DNA of 38,219 bases from Cypionkella sp. (GCA_025458525.1 JALOSF010000027.1:1-38219); one strand, 5' to 3'; shown: positions 29,141-37,275, counted from the stretch's first letter. Numbers and translations: made by a program. Notes: generated from the letters alone by a model not told the origin.

Positions 29141-29201
29141 TCGCAGCGCCCCCTTGCAGGCCCAGCATGGCACGACAGCGATTCCAGCCAAGGGCCCAGC
29201 G

Positions 29202-29636
29202 ATGCGATTGACCACCCGAACCAACCTTGCGATGCGCACGCTGATGGTCTGCGCCGCGAACCCCGGCCAGATCATCCGCAAGCACGAGGTCGCCGCCGCC
29301 TGCAATGCCAGCGAAAACCATCTGGCGCAGGTGATCCATGTTCTGGCGCAAAAGCGCTATCTGCGCACCCTGCGCGGCCGCGCCGGCGGGCTGATGCTGG
29401 GCCGTCCCGCCGAAGACATCAACGTGGGCGCGGTGTTTCGCGAATTCGAAGCGGGGCTTCCCTTTGCCGAATGTTTTTCGGGCGGGGCCTGTGACTGCCC
29501 GTTTGTCGGGGCCTGCCGGCTCAAATCCGCGCTGTCGGACGCGCTGGAGGCGTTTTATGCGCGGCTTGACCGGCTGACCGTGGCGGATCTGGTGGCAAGC
29601 AATCCCGATCTGAACCGGCTGTTGAAGGTGGCCTGA
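29202..29636 (+). CDS. Rrf2-family iron-sulfur regulator, NsrR-like
   Basis: 144 residues. The N-terminal winged helix MRLTTRTNLAMRTLMVCAANPGQ, HLAQVIHVLAQKRYLRTLRGRAGGLMLGR is typical of Rrf2 regulators and closest to NsrR, the nitric-oxide sensor. The cluster region has Cys91, Cys97, Cys99 and Cys105 (ECFSGGACDCPFVGACRL); NsrR proteins use three cysteines in this region, so one here is extra. ATG 29202 has AAGG upstream; the open frame to 29154 is not needed. Expected targets are nitrosative-stress genes, but none is adjacent: the next gene is convergent. Confidence 0.85.
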   Translation: MRLTTRTNLAMRTLMVCAANPGQIIRKHEVAAACNASENHLAQVIHVLAQKRYLRTLRGRAGGLMLGRPAEDINVGAVFREFEAGLPFAECFSGGACDCPFVGACRLKSALSDALEAFYARLDRLTVADLVASNPDLNRLLKVA

Positions 29637-29644
29637 GGGCGGCG

Positions 29645-30613
29645 TCACCGCGCCGGGCGCTTGCCGCGGGCCGCAGCCCAGAGCGGGCCGATGACGCGGG
29701 TCGCAACCGGGATCAGCACCAGCCCAAGCGCAAGCCCGAAGATGCCGTCCAACACCGCCTTTGCCCCCCATTCCACCGCCGCAGCACCCGCGGGGGCCAG
29801 ATGCGCCGCCGCCGCCGACCAGTCGTGGATGTGGTGGCCAAGCCAGCCCTGGCCCAATTCTTCCAGCCCGTGAATGACGATAGAGCCGCCGACCCAGAGC
29901 ATCGCGGCCGTGCCCACCACCGACAACAGGCCAAGCAGCCGTGGCATCCCCGCGACCAACCCCCGCCCCAAGGCCCGCCCCGCGCTGCTGCGCCCGGTTC
30001 TGGCCAGATGCAGGCCCACATCATCCATCTTCACGATCACCGCGACCACCCCGTAAACCGCGACCGTGATCAGCGCGCCAACCAGAGCGAGGGTCGCAGC
30101 CTCCACCAGAAGCGTGCCTTGCGGGATGGCGGCCAGGGCGATCGTCATGATCTCGGCCGACAGGATGAAATCGGTCTTGATCGCCCCGGCGACCTTTTCC
30201 TCCTCCAGCCGCAAGGGATCGCCGGTGGCAAAATCGGCCTCGACCGCGGCGTCGGCATGCGGAAACAGCGCATGCATCACCTTCTCGGCCCCTTCGAAAC
30301 ACAGATAAGCCCCGCCCAGCATCAACAGCGGCGTGATCGCCTGCGGCAGGAAGGTTTCAAGCAAGAGAAGCGCCGGCAGCAGGATCAGCAGCTTGTTGCG
30401 CAAAGAGCCAAGCGAGATGCGCCAGATGATCGGCAATTCACGCTCTGCCGAAAAGCCGGTGACATATTTCGGCGTCACGGCGGCGTCATCGATCACCACC
30501 CCCGCCGCCTTGGTGCCCGCCTTGGCCGCGGCTGCGGCGATATCATCGATGCTGGACGCGGCCACCTTGGCAATCGCGGCCACATCATCGAGCAACGCCA
30601 GCAAACCACTCAT
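29645..30613 (-). CDS. DUF808 (YedI) family membrane protein
   Basis: 322 residues, an inner-membrane protein with several hydrophobic helices (LLILLPALLLLETFLPQAITPLLMLGGAYLCF, IMTIALAAIPQGTLLVEAATLALVGALITVAVYGVVAVIV, LLGLLSVVGTAAMLWVGGSIVIHGL, GIFGLALGLVLIPVATRVIG). The N-terminus [48 protein letters not shown] is the hallmark of YedI/DUF808. Function unknown. The frame runs open to 31861 over gap1, but the family N-terminus fixes ATG 30613. Confidence 0.9.
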   Translation of the reverse strand: MSGLLALLDDVAAIAKVAASSIDDIAAAAAKAGTKAAGVVIDDAAVTPKYVTGFSAERELPIIWRISLGSLRNKLLILLPALLLLETFLPQAITPLLMLGGAYLCFEGAEKVMHALFPHADAAVEADFATGDPLRLEEEKVAGAIKTDFILSAEIMTIALAAIPQGTLLVEAATLALVGALITVAVYGVVAVIVKMDDVGLHLARTGRSSAGRALGRGLVAGMPRLLGLLSVVGTAAMLWVGGSIVIHGLEELGQGWLGHHIHDWSAAAAHLAPAGAAAVEWGAKAVLDGIFGLALGLVLIPVATRVIGPLWAAARGKRPAR

Positions 30614-30691
30614 CGCATACACTCCTGCCCTGCCCTCCTGTGTTACCCCGGCGCGCCGGCAAAGGCAAAGGTGCGCTTGCCCCCGGCCCGC

Positions 30692-30722
30692 GTTAGCGCA
30701 AACAGCCAGAGTTTGCACTAAC
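30692..30722. promoter_or_regulatory. Paired operator upstream of the first gap gene
   Basis: GTTAGCGCAAAC (30692-30703) and GTTTGCACTAAC (30711-30722) are inverted copies of each other with 11 of 12 bases matching, seven bases apart. Each half is itself an imperfect LacI-like dyad. The centres are 19 bp apart. The second gap gene carries the related perfect dyad TTAGCGCTAA. Confidence 0.6.
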
Positions 30723-30823
30723 ATGATGATATGGCGGCATTTTTTGCCTTGCATGCCGCTGCATACCGGATAATCCCACCCCGTAGGCCAAGCGCCCCGC
30801 ACCAAAAAAACGAGGAGACTGCG

Positions 30824-31825
30824 ATGACCATCACCGTCGGCATCAATGGCTTTGGCCGCATCGGGCGCTGCACCTTGGCGCATATTGCGGAATCGAACCG
30901 AAACGATGTGCAGGTGGTTGCGATCAACGCGACAGGTCCGATCGAAACCAATGCCCATCTGCTCAAATACGACTCGGTGCATGGCCGCTTTCCCGGCATG
31001 GTGCGGGTGACGGGCAACACGCTTGATCTGGGGCGCGGGCCGATCCGGGTGCAAAGCACCTATGAACCCGCTGAACTCGATTGGGACGGCGTCGATGTGG
31101 TGCTGGAATGCACGGGCAAGTTCAACGACCGTGACCGCGCCGCCGTGCATCTGACGCGCGGGGCAAAGCGGGTGCTGGTCAGCGCCCCGGCCAAACGCGC
31201 CGACATGACGGTGGTTTACGGGGTGAACCACCGCCAGCTCCGGGCCGAACACCATGTGGTGTCGAACGGATCTTGCACGACCAATTGCCTTGCGCCCTTG
31301 GCCAAGGTGCTGAACGACGCGATCGGCATCGAGTCGGGCATCATGACCACGATCCACAGCTATACGGGCGACCAGCCCACGCTCGACCGCCGCCACAAGG
31401 ACCTGTATCGCGCGCGCGCCGCCGCGATGGCGATGATCCCCACCACCACGGGGGCCGCCAAGGCCCTGGGAGAGGTGCTGCCCGAACTGGCCGGAAAGCT
31501 GGATGGCACCTCCTTGCGCGTGCCGACCCCGAATGTCAGTGCGGTCGATCTGACCTTCATCGCCGGGAAATCGGTCACGGTCGAGGAGGTGAACCAGATC
31601 GTGCGCGAGGCCTGTGCCGGCTATATGGGGATGGTGATGGCCTATGATCCCGAACCTAAGGTCTCTATCGACTTCAACCACACGCCACATTCGTCTATCT
31701 TTGCCCCGGACCAGACCCGCGTTGTGGGGCGTTCCGTCCGCGTGCTGGCGTGGTATGACAACGAATGGGGCTTTTCCTGCCGCATGGCCGATGTGGCCGG
31801 CGTGATGGGCCGCCTTTTGCACTGA
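30824..31825 (+). CDS. gap: Glyceraldehyde-3-phosphate dehydrogenase, possibly NADP-preferring
   Basis: 333 residues, type I GAPDH. The Rossmann motif INGFGRIGR, the catalytic cysteine in SNGSCTTNCLAP, the histidine in HSYTGDQPT and the DNEWGFSCRM ending are intact. The cofactor end of strand beta-2 reads VVAINATGP: Ala36 stands where NAD enzymes have Asp. The loop near the adenine ribose reads LDRRHKDL, with two arginines. Both features resemble NADP-using (GapB-like) enzymes of gluconeogenesis or carbon fixation; this is inference from known family determinants. ATG 30824 has GAGGAG upstream. Confidence 0.94.
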   Translation: MTITVGINGFGRIGRCTLAHIAESNRNDVQVVAINATGPIETNAHLLKYDSVHGRFPGMVRVTGNTLDLGRGPIRVQSTYEPAELDWDGVDVVLECTGKFNDRDRAAVHLTRGAKRVLVSAPAKRADMTVVYGVNHRQLRAEHHVVSNGSCTTNCLAPLAKVLNDAIGIESGIMTTIHSYTGDQPTLDRRHKDLYRARAAAMAMIPTTTGAAKALGEVLPELAGKLDGTSLRVPTPNVSAVDLTFIAGKSVTVEEVNQIVREACAGYMGMVMAYDPEPKVSIDFNHTPHSSIFAPDQTRVVGRSVRVLAWYDNEWGFSCRMADVAGVMGRLLH

Positions 31826-31854
31826 CGGGGCAGAGCGCCCCATTTGGGGACATT

Positions 31855-31998
31855 GTGACAAATCGGATCGCGCTGAGCCTTGCCCTTTTCATCCTTGGCG
31901 CGCTGGGCGCCGACATCCTGCTCAACCAGGGGCGGGCCGTCCTGTTTCTTCTGGTGAAATTTGCAGATATGGTCGAATGGCTGGCATTCTGGCGCTGA
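31855..31998 (+). CDS. 47-residue single-pass membrane peptide between the two gap genes
   Basis: GTG 31855, preceded by GGGGA, begins MTNRIALSLALFILGALGAD, a hydrophobic helix with one basic N-terminal residue. A short LLNQGRAVLFLLVKFADM amphipathic stretch follows, and it ends EWLAFWR. It starts 29 bases after gap1 and is 88 bases before gap2. The strand, ribosome-binding site and sensible protein character support a real gene; I recall similar small ORFs near gap genes in Rhodobacteraceae but cannot verify this here. Function unknown. Confidence 0.7.
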   Translation: MTNRIALSLALFILGALGADILLNQGRAVLFLLVKFADMVEWLAFWR

Positions 31999-32014
31999 TG
32001 CCGGCAGTCTGTCG

Positions 32015-32044
32015 TTGATTTCCGGCGCTTTCTGGTGATGTTAG
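32015..32044 (+). promoter_or_regulatory. Candidate promoter of the second gap gene
   Basis: TTGATT (32015-32020), an 18-base spacer and TGTTAG (32039-32044). The -10 overlaps the TTAGCGCTAA dyad, so a bound repressor would block it. The -10 match is weak. Confidence 0.3.
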
Positions 32045-32050
32045 CGCTAA
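32041..32050. promoter_or_regulatory. LacI-type dyad TTAGCGCTAA upstream of the second gap gene
   Basis: A perfect 10-bp palindrome with a central CG, 36 bases before the gene start. It shares TTAGCGC with the paired site in front of the first gap gene. Confidence 0.6.
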
Positions 32051-32086
32051 ACGCGACCGCCGAGTCGCTTTTCAGAGGAGAGTGTC

Positions 32087-33088
32087 ATGACGGTCAAGGT
32101 TGCCATCAACGGATTTGGACGGATCGGCCGCAACGTATTGCGCGGCATCATTGAATCGGGCCGCACCGATATCGAGGTGATTGCCATCAACGATCTGGGC
32201 CCGGTCGAAACCAATGCGCATCTGTTGCGCTTTGACTCGGTGCATGGCCGCTTTCCGGGCACCGTCACCACCGGCGATGACTGGATCGATGCGGGCCGTG
32301 GCAAGATTCGCGTGACCGCGCTGCGCAATCCCGCCGATCTGCCGTGGTCCGATGTGGATATCGTGATGGAATGCACCGGCATCTTCACGTCAAAGGAAAA
32401 ATGCCAGGCCCATCTGGAAAACGGGGCCAAGCGCGTGCTGATCTCGGCCCCCGGCGATGGGGCGGACAAGACCATCGTTTACGGCGTCAACCACCATACG
32501 CTGACCAAGGATGACATTGTCGTCTCGAACGCGTCCTGCACCACCAACTGCCTGTCGCCCGTCGCGTCGGTGCTGCACGAGGTGATCGGCATCGAAAAAG
32601 GCATGATGACCACGATCCACAGCTATACCGGCGACCAGCCGACGCTGGATACCATGCACAAGGATCTGTATCGTGGCCGCGCGGCCGCCCTGTCGATGAT
32701 CCCGACCAGCACGGGCGCTGCCAAGGCGGTTGGCCTTGTGCTGCCTGATCTGAAGGGCAAGCTGGATGGGTTCGCCATCCGCGTGCCGACCCCCAACGTC
32801 TCGGTCGTGGATCTGAAGTTCATCGCCAAGCGCGAAACCTCGGTCGCCGAGATCAACGAGGCGATCAAATCTGCCGCCCATGGCAAGCTGAAGGGCATCC
32901 TCGGCTATACCGAGGCGAAGAACGTCTCGGTCGACTTCAACCATGACCCGCATTCTTCGGTGTTCCACATGGACCAGACCAAGGTGATGGATGGCACGTT
33001 CTGTTCGGTCCTGAGCTGGTATGACAACGAATGGGGCTTCTCGAACCGGATGGCCGATACCGCTGTGGCGATGGGCAAACTGATCTGA
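32087..33088 (+). CDS. gap: Glyceraldehyde-3-phosphate dehydrogenase, NAD type
   Basis: 333 residues, the second GAPDH. It keeps [10 protein letters not shown], the catalytic [21 protein letters not shown] and [13 protein letters not shown]. At the cofactor site it reads VIAINDLGP: Asp36 is present, as in NAD-dependent glycolytic enzymes, and the ribose loop reads LDTMHKDL without the two arginines of the paralogue. ATG 32087 has AGAGGAGAG upstream. A strong terminator follows, so the gap1-peptide-gap2 group ends here. Confidence 0.96.
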   Translation: MTVKVAINGFGRIGRNVLRGIIESGRTDIEVIAINDLGPVETNAHLLRFDSVHGRFPGTVTTGDDWIDAGRGKIRVTALRNPADLPWSDVDIVMECTGIFTSKEKCQAHLENGAKRVLISAPGDGADKTIVYGVNHHTLTKDDIVVSNASCTTNCLSPVASVLHEVIGIEKGMMTTIHSYTGDQPTLDTMHKDLYRGRAAALSMIPTSTGAAKAVGLVLPDLKGKLDGFAIRVPTPNVSVVDLKFIAKRETSVAEINEAIKSAAHGKLKGILGYTEAKNVSVDFNHDPHSSVFHMDQTKVMDGTFCSVLSWYDNEWGFSNRMADTAVAMGKLI

Positions 33089-33112
33089 TTGCCACGCTCG
33101 CACGAATGTTTC

Positions 33113-33147
33113 GGGCCGGTCATGTAAAGTGACCGGCCCTTTCTTTT
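33113..33147 (+). terminator. Terminator after the second gap gene
   Basis: GGGCCGGTCA and TGACCGGCCC pair perfectly (10 bp) around TGTAAAG, followed by TTTCTTTT. Confidence 0.93.
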
Positions 33148-33178
33148 GCTTCCCGCCCCTTCGCGTTACGTTGGCGTC

Positions 33179-35740
33179 ATGGATTTGATCGTTTATCTGG
33201 CCATATTGTCTGGCCTTTTCCTTGCAATCGCCTTGTCCGAACCGCTGGCCGCGCGGTTGCGGCTGCCTACGACTGTGCTGCTGGCGGCCTTTGGCATCGG
33301 CATCGGGGCGACCGCAGCCTGGCTGTTCCGCACCGAGGTGACGGATGCGCTCAACCCCGTGGCGCTGGCGATCCTGAACCTGCCGATTTCTTCGGATCTG
33401 TTCATCTATGTGTTTCTGCCGGTGCTGATCTTTCAGGTCTCGCTCACGCTCAACCTGCGGCGGCTGCTGGATGACTGGGTGCCGGTGCTGGTGCTGGCGG
33501 TGGTGGCGGTGGTGGTCGCGACCTTTGTGATCGGGATGGCGCTGAAACCCTTCACCACGCTGCCGCTGATCGCCTGCCTGTTGATCGGGGCCATCGTGTC
33601 AACGACCGACCCGTCGGCGGTGGTCAGCATCTTTCGCGCCACCCCTGCCCCGCAACGGCTGGCGCGCATCGTCGAAGGCGAAAGCCTGCTCAATGACGCC
33701 GCCGCCATCGCGCTGAGTTCCGTGTTCCTTGTCGCGGTGGCCGCCCGCGACACCGAGCCGAACATCGCCGAGGCGCTGCTGAGCCTGCCTTGGCTCATCA
33801 TCGCGGGGGCCGCGATCGGTTGGCTTCTGGGGCGGCTTTCGGTGGCGGTGATGGGCTGGATGAACCCCTGGCCGCTGGCACAGGTCTCGGTCAGCTTTGC
33901 CACGCCCTTTGTCACCTTTCTGTTGGCGGATCAGGTGATTGGCGCCTCGGGCGTGGTCGCGGTGGTCGCGGCGGGCATGACAGTGAACTTCTCGGCGCCG
34001 GGTCGGATCGCACCGCCCAGCCTGTCGCAGCTGCGCGATGCCTGGGGGCTGATCGCCTATTGGGCGGGCGGGCTTATCTTCGTGCTGGCAGCACTTCTCG
34101 TGCCGCGCATCCTCGAAGACCTGCGCCCCTCGGACCTTGGCTTGATCCTGGTGACGGTGATTGCGGCCTTTGTCGCGCGGGCCATCGTGCTTTATGGCAT
34201 CTTGCCGCTGCTGACGGCGGCGCGCCTGTCGCCACGGGTGGACCCGCCTTATCGTCTGGCGATCCTGTGGGGGGGTTTGCGCGGTGCCGTCACCCTTGCG
34301 CTGGCACTGGCGGTCACGGAAAATCCGGCGATCTTTGTCGAAACCAAACGCCAGGTCGGTATCATCGCCACGGGCTTTGTGCTGTTCACCCTTCTGGTGC
34401 AGGGCACCACGCTGCGCTGGGTCATCGCGCGGCTTGGGCTGGACCGGCTGTCACCGCTGGACCGGGCGCTGTCAGACCAGGTGGTGGCCGTTTCGCTGCA
34501 ACAGGTGCGCGAAACCGTGGCCGAAACCGTCCGCGAGATGGACCTGACCCAAAGCATCGTGCGCGAGGAGGCGGTGCGCTTTGGCGACCGGCTGAACGAT
34601 GCGGTGGACCGGGCCGATGATGCGCGCGACATCCTGGAAAAGGATCGCGTGACGCTGGGCCTGCTGGCGCTTGCCGGTCATGAACGCGACCTCATTCTCG
34701 AGGCGTTTCAGGAAAACCTGATGTCGGCGCGTCTGGCCGACCGGATGCTGGCCGATGCCGACCGCCTGATCGAGGCGACGCTGACCGAAGGCCGGTCCGG
34801 CTATCGCGCGCAGGCCCGCCGCGCCCTGATCCCGGATCGCACGATGCGGCTGGCCGAATGGCTGCACAACCGCTTTCGCCTCAAGCAACCCCTTGCGCGG
34901 CTGACCGAAGACCGGTTCGAGATGCTGGTCACGCATCGCCAGATGTTGCGCGCCCTGTCCGGCTTCATCGAAACCCGGATCCTGCGGATTCACAGCCGCC
35001 GGGTCGCGGGCTTGCTGCATGATCTGATCAAGCGCCGCATCGAGGATACTGGCCGCGAGATGGAAGGGCTGCGCACCCAGTTTCCCGGCTATGCCGAGGA
35101 ACTGGAACGGCGGCTGATCCGGCGCATGGTGATGCAGCGCGAAGAAGCGGAATATGACCAGATGACCGCCGATGGGCTGATCGGGCCCGAGCTGCGCATG
35201 TCCTTGCGCGAACAGACCAAGGCGGAACGCATCGCGCTGGACGCCCGCCCGCGGCTGGACCTGCGGTTGCAGCGCAGCGACATCGTGCGGAGCTTTCCGC
35301 TGTTCTCGGATCTGGACGAGGCGTCGCTGGCGCAACTCGCCCAGCAGATGAAAACAGTCTATGCCAAGCCCGGCGACATCCTGATGCGCAAGGACGACAA
35401 GCCCGACCGCGTCTGGTTCATCGCCTCGGGCGCGGTCGAGGCGGAACAGGCCGGCAGCCGCTTCTTGCTGGGGCGGGGCGAGATGTTTGGCCAGCTGTCG
35501 CTGTTGCTGCGCCGGTCGCGCCGGGCGCGGGTGATGGCGATCAGCCATACCACCTTGCTGACGCTGGAAGGATCGCGGTTTCTGGACCTGTTGCGCCGGG
35601 CGCCGCAACTCAGCCTTGCGGTGCAGGCCAGTGCCGAAAAGCGGGGCGTGGCGCTTGACGCGGCGCTTTTGCCCAAACCGGGCGAAGCGCCGGCGATGGC
35701 ACCACGCTGGTGGCGCCGGGGCATGCTGGCGGCGAAATAG
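33179..35740 (+). CDS. CPA1-family cation/proton antiporter with a C-terminal cyclic-nucleotide-binding-like domain
   Basis: 853 residues. Residues about 1-420 form a NhaP/NHE-type membrane domain with ten or more helices; STTDPSAVVSIFR and EGESLLNDAAAIAL hold the ion-binding Asp pair of this family. A long helical cytoplasmic part follows (about 430-700). Residues about 705-830 resemble a cNMP domain: FPLFSDLDEASLAQLAQQM, KPGDILMRKDDKPDRVWFIASGAVE, MFGQLSLLLRRSRRARV. The layout matches plant SOS1-like exchangers. The phosphate cassette has FGQ instead of FGE, so ligand binding may be lost or altered. The ATG at 33179 opens directly after a terminator, with no strong ribosome-binding site visible. 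Confidence 0.88.
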   Translation: MDLIVYLAILSGLFLAIALSEPLAARLRLPTTVLLAAFGIGIGATAAWLFRTEVTDALNPVALAILNLPISSDLFIYVFLPVLIFQVSLTLNLRRLLDDWVPVLVLAVVAVVVATFVIGMALKPFTTLPLIACLLIGAIVSTTDPSAVVSIFRATPAPQRLARIVEGESLLNDAAAIALSSVFLVAVAARDTEPNIAEALLSLPWLIIAGAAIGWLLGRLSVAVMGWMNPWPLAQVSVSFATPFVTFLLADQVIGASGVVAVVAAGMTVNFSAPGRIAPPSLSQLRDAWGLIAYWAGGLIFVLAALLVPRILEDLRPSDLGLILVTVIAAFVARAIVLYGILPLLTAARLSPRVDPPYRLAILWGGLRGAVTLALALAVTENPAIFVETKRQVGIIATGFVLFTLLVQGTTLRWVIARLGLDRLSPLDRALSDQVVAVSLQQVRETVAETVREMDLTQSIVREEAVRFGDRLNDAVDRADDARDILEKDRVTLGLLALAGHERDLILEAFQENLMSARLADRMLADADRLIEATLTEGRSGYRAQARRALIPDRTMRLAEWLHNRFRLKQPLARLTEDRFEMLVTHRQMLRALSGFIETRILRIHSRRVAGLLHDLIKRRIEDTGREMEGLRTQFPGYAEELERRLIRRMVMQREEAEYDQMTADGLIGPELRMSLREQTKAERIALDARPRLDLRLQRSDIVRSFPLFSDLDEASLAQLAQQMKTVYAKPGDILMRKDDKPDRVWFIASGAVEAEQAGSRFLLGRGEMFGQLSLLLRRSRRARVMAISHTTLLTLEGSRFLDLLRRAPQLSLAVQASAEKRGVALDAALLPKPGEAPAMAPRWWRRGMLAAK

Positions 35741-35866
35741 CCATGCGCCAGACGCAAGGCGCTGCGCGCTTTGCAGCGGTTGTTGGCCGCCATGGGTCGC
35801 CCCATCTGTGCCACAGGTGGCAAGACCCGAAGGCAACCGCCACCGCTGTGAAAAAGGACGATGGAC

Positions 35867-36037
35867 ATGATCTCTGTGTTTCACCTGCTGCGCGACGCGG
35901 CCGTGACCTATGCGCGCTATCGCAAGACCCGCGACGAGATCGCCAACCTGCCGCTGGATGTGGCGCTTGATCTTGATCTTTATCCCGGCGACGCCGACCG
36001 CATCGCCCGCGCGGCGGTTTACGGCGCCGCCGCCTGA
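35867..36037 (+). CDS. DUF1127-like small protein (56 aa)
   Basis: Begins MISVFHLLRDAAVTYARYRKTRDEIANLP and continues DVALDLDLYPGDADRIARAAVYG. The pattern RYRKTRxEIxxLP...LDLxPGDxDRIAR is that of DUF1127 helices, with the usual RDIGL replaced by DLDLYPG. ATG 35867 is eight bases after AGGA; an in-frame ATG at 35861 is too close to that site. It lies 126 bases after the antiporter. Function unknown. A near-perfect dyad CATCTGTG-C-CACAGGTG (35803-35819) lies upstream. Confidence 0.72.
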   Translation: MISVFHLLRDAAVTYARYRKTRDEIANLPLDVALDLDLYPGDADRIARAAVYGAAA

Positions 36038-36123
36038 CAGCAGGACCAGCAAAGGCCCGCCCCTTCTGGGGATGGGGTATGGGCCACGGGCGGGATCAGC
36101 CGGCGATCCGGCCCGACCAATGC

Positions 36124-36150
36124 AAAAAGGGGGCGCGCAGCCCCCTTTTT
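36124..36150. terminator. Bidirectional terminator between the DUF1127-like gene and coaD
   Basis: AAAAAGGGGGC and GCCCCCTTTTT pair around GCGCA. There is a T-run on either strand, which suits the two convergent genes. Confidence 0.92.
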
Positions 36151-36169
36151 CATGCCCAAGGGGGCCAGC

Positions 36170-36670
36170 TTACAATCGGGTGCCAAAGCGACGGCGCAGC
36201 GCGGCATCCACCGGCGGGGTCACGAATTTCGACACATCCCCCCCCAGCCGCGCAATCTCTTTCACCAGTTTCGACGCAATCGCCTGTCGCCTCGCATCGG
36301 CCATCAGGAACACCGTCTCGATATTGGCGTTCAGCGCCCGGTTCATGCCCACCATCTGGAACTCATATTCGAAATCCGCCACCGCCCGCAGGCCGCGCAC
36401 GATCACCGTGGCCCCCACATCGCGGGCGCAATCGATCAGCAGGTTCTCGAACGGATGCACGACGATTTCGCCCCCGGTCCGGGCCGAGATGGCGGCGCAT
36501 TCCGCCTCTACCATGGCCACCCGCTCCTCCAGGCTGAACATGGGGCCCTTGTCGCGGTTGATCGCGACGCCGATCACCAGACGATCCACCAGCGCCATGG
36601 CGCGCTGGATGATATCGACATGGCCCAACGTCACAGGGTCAAATGTGCCAGGATAAAGACCGATGCGCAT
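36170..36670 (-). CDS. coaD: Phosphopantetheine adenylyltransferase
   Basis: 166 residues. Makes dephospho-CoA from 4'-phosphopantetheine and ATP, the penultimate step of CoA synthesis. The nucleotidyltransferase motif GTFDPVTLGHVDII is at the N-terminus, followed by FSLEERVAMVEAE, VIVRGLRAVADFEYEFQMVGMNRAL and the C-terminal IASKLVKEIARLGGDVSKFV. ATG 36670 has GGGGAGTC upstream; the frame is open to 36760 but without a matching site. Confidence 0.96.
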   Translation of the reverse strand: MRIGLYPGTFDPVTLGHVDIIQRAMALVDRLVIGVAINRDKGPMFSLEERVAMVEAECAAISARTGGEIVVHPFENLLIDCARDVGATVIVRGLRAVADFEYEFQMVGMNRALNANIETVFLMADARRQAIASKLVKEIARLGGDVSKFVTPPVDAALRRRFGTRL

Positions 36671-36783
36671 GAGACTCCCCCGCATGCAATTTTCGGCACG
36701 CAACAATATTGCCCGCCGGAATGCAAGCGCGAAAGCGGCGGCCCTGACCGCCCGCATCACAGCCCCCGGGCATGGCCGCCGGA

Positions 36784-37218
36784 TCAGAATCCCTTGATCA
36801 TGCCTTCCAGCGCATCCTTTTCGGCCGCAAGTTCCATCAGCCGCGCCTTCACCACATCGCCGATCGAAATCAGGCCGACCATCTCGTCGCCCTCCATCAC
36901 CGGCATGTGGCGGAACCGCCCGTCGGTCATCTTTTGCAGCACGTCATTGGTGCGCTCTGCCCGGGTGCAGGACACGATCTTGGACGTCATCAGACTGTCC
37001 ACGCTATCGCCAAGACAGGCCGGCCCGCGCCGACCCAGTTCGCGCACCACATCCCGCTCGGACAGGATGCCGCTCACCTGCTTGCCATCGGGCGATACGA
37101 CAAGCGCACCGATCCTGCGCGACGACAGAACCTCGGCCGCCTTGGCCACGCTGGTTCCGGGTGGGATCGTCACCACCCCGTCATCGGATTTCGATTTCAG
37201 AATCTGACTGACCAGCAT
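36784..37218 (-). CDS. Tandem CBS-domain protein
   Basis: 144 residues with little outside two CBS domains. The first spans about residues 1-65 (VVTIPPGTSVAKAAEVLSSRRIGALVV, GILSERDVVREL), the second about 75-135 (IVSCTRAERTNDVLQKMTDGRFRHMPVMEGDEMVGLISIGDVVKARL). Such stand-alone CBS proteins bind adenine nucleotides and act as energy sensors or redox regulators; partners are unknown here. ATG 37218 follows a GGGAGGTG. Confidence 0.93.
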   Translation of the reverse strand: MLVSQILKSKSDDGVVTIPPGTSVAKAAEVLSSRRIGALVVSPDGKQVSGILSERDVVRELGRRGPACLGDSVDSLMTSKIVSCTRAERTNDVLQKMTDGRFRHMPVMEGDEMVGLISIGDVVKARLMELAAEKDALEGMIKGF

Positions 37219-37275
37219 CGCGCACCTCCCTTACGCCCCTCAGGAGCAAAGGGTCGCGCCGCGAGGACGGTGCTG

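Larger units (their letters stand above)
28805..29201. other. 397-bp divergent intergenic region between glgP and the Rrf2 gene
   Basis: No gene can be supported here. The part 28905-28980 is markedly AT-richer than its surroundings and holds a candidate glgP promoter, a LacI-type palindrome and a hairpin (ATTCCG-N8-CGGAAT, 28915-28934) near the expected transcription start. The part near 29125 holds a 16-bp dyad facing the Rrf2 gene. The stretch 28981-29120 is GC-rich with no signal I can name. Confidence 0.7.

Noticed and set aside
30614-31861. N-terminal extension of the DUF808 frame to 738 residues
   Set aside because: The extension runs antisense through gap1 and looks like a shadow frame; the DUF808 N-terminus begins at 30613.
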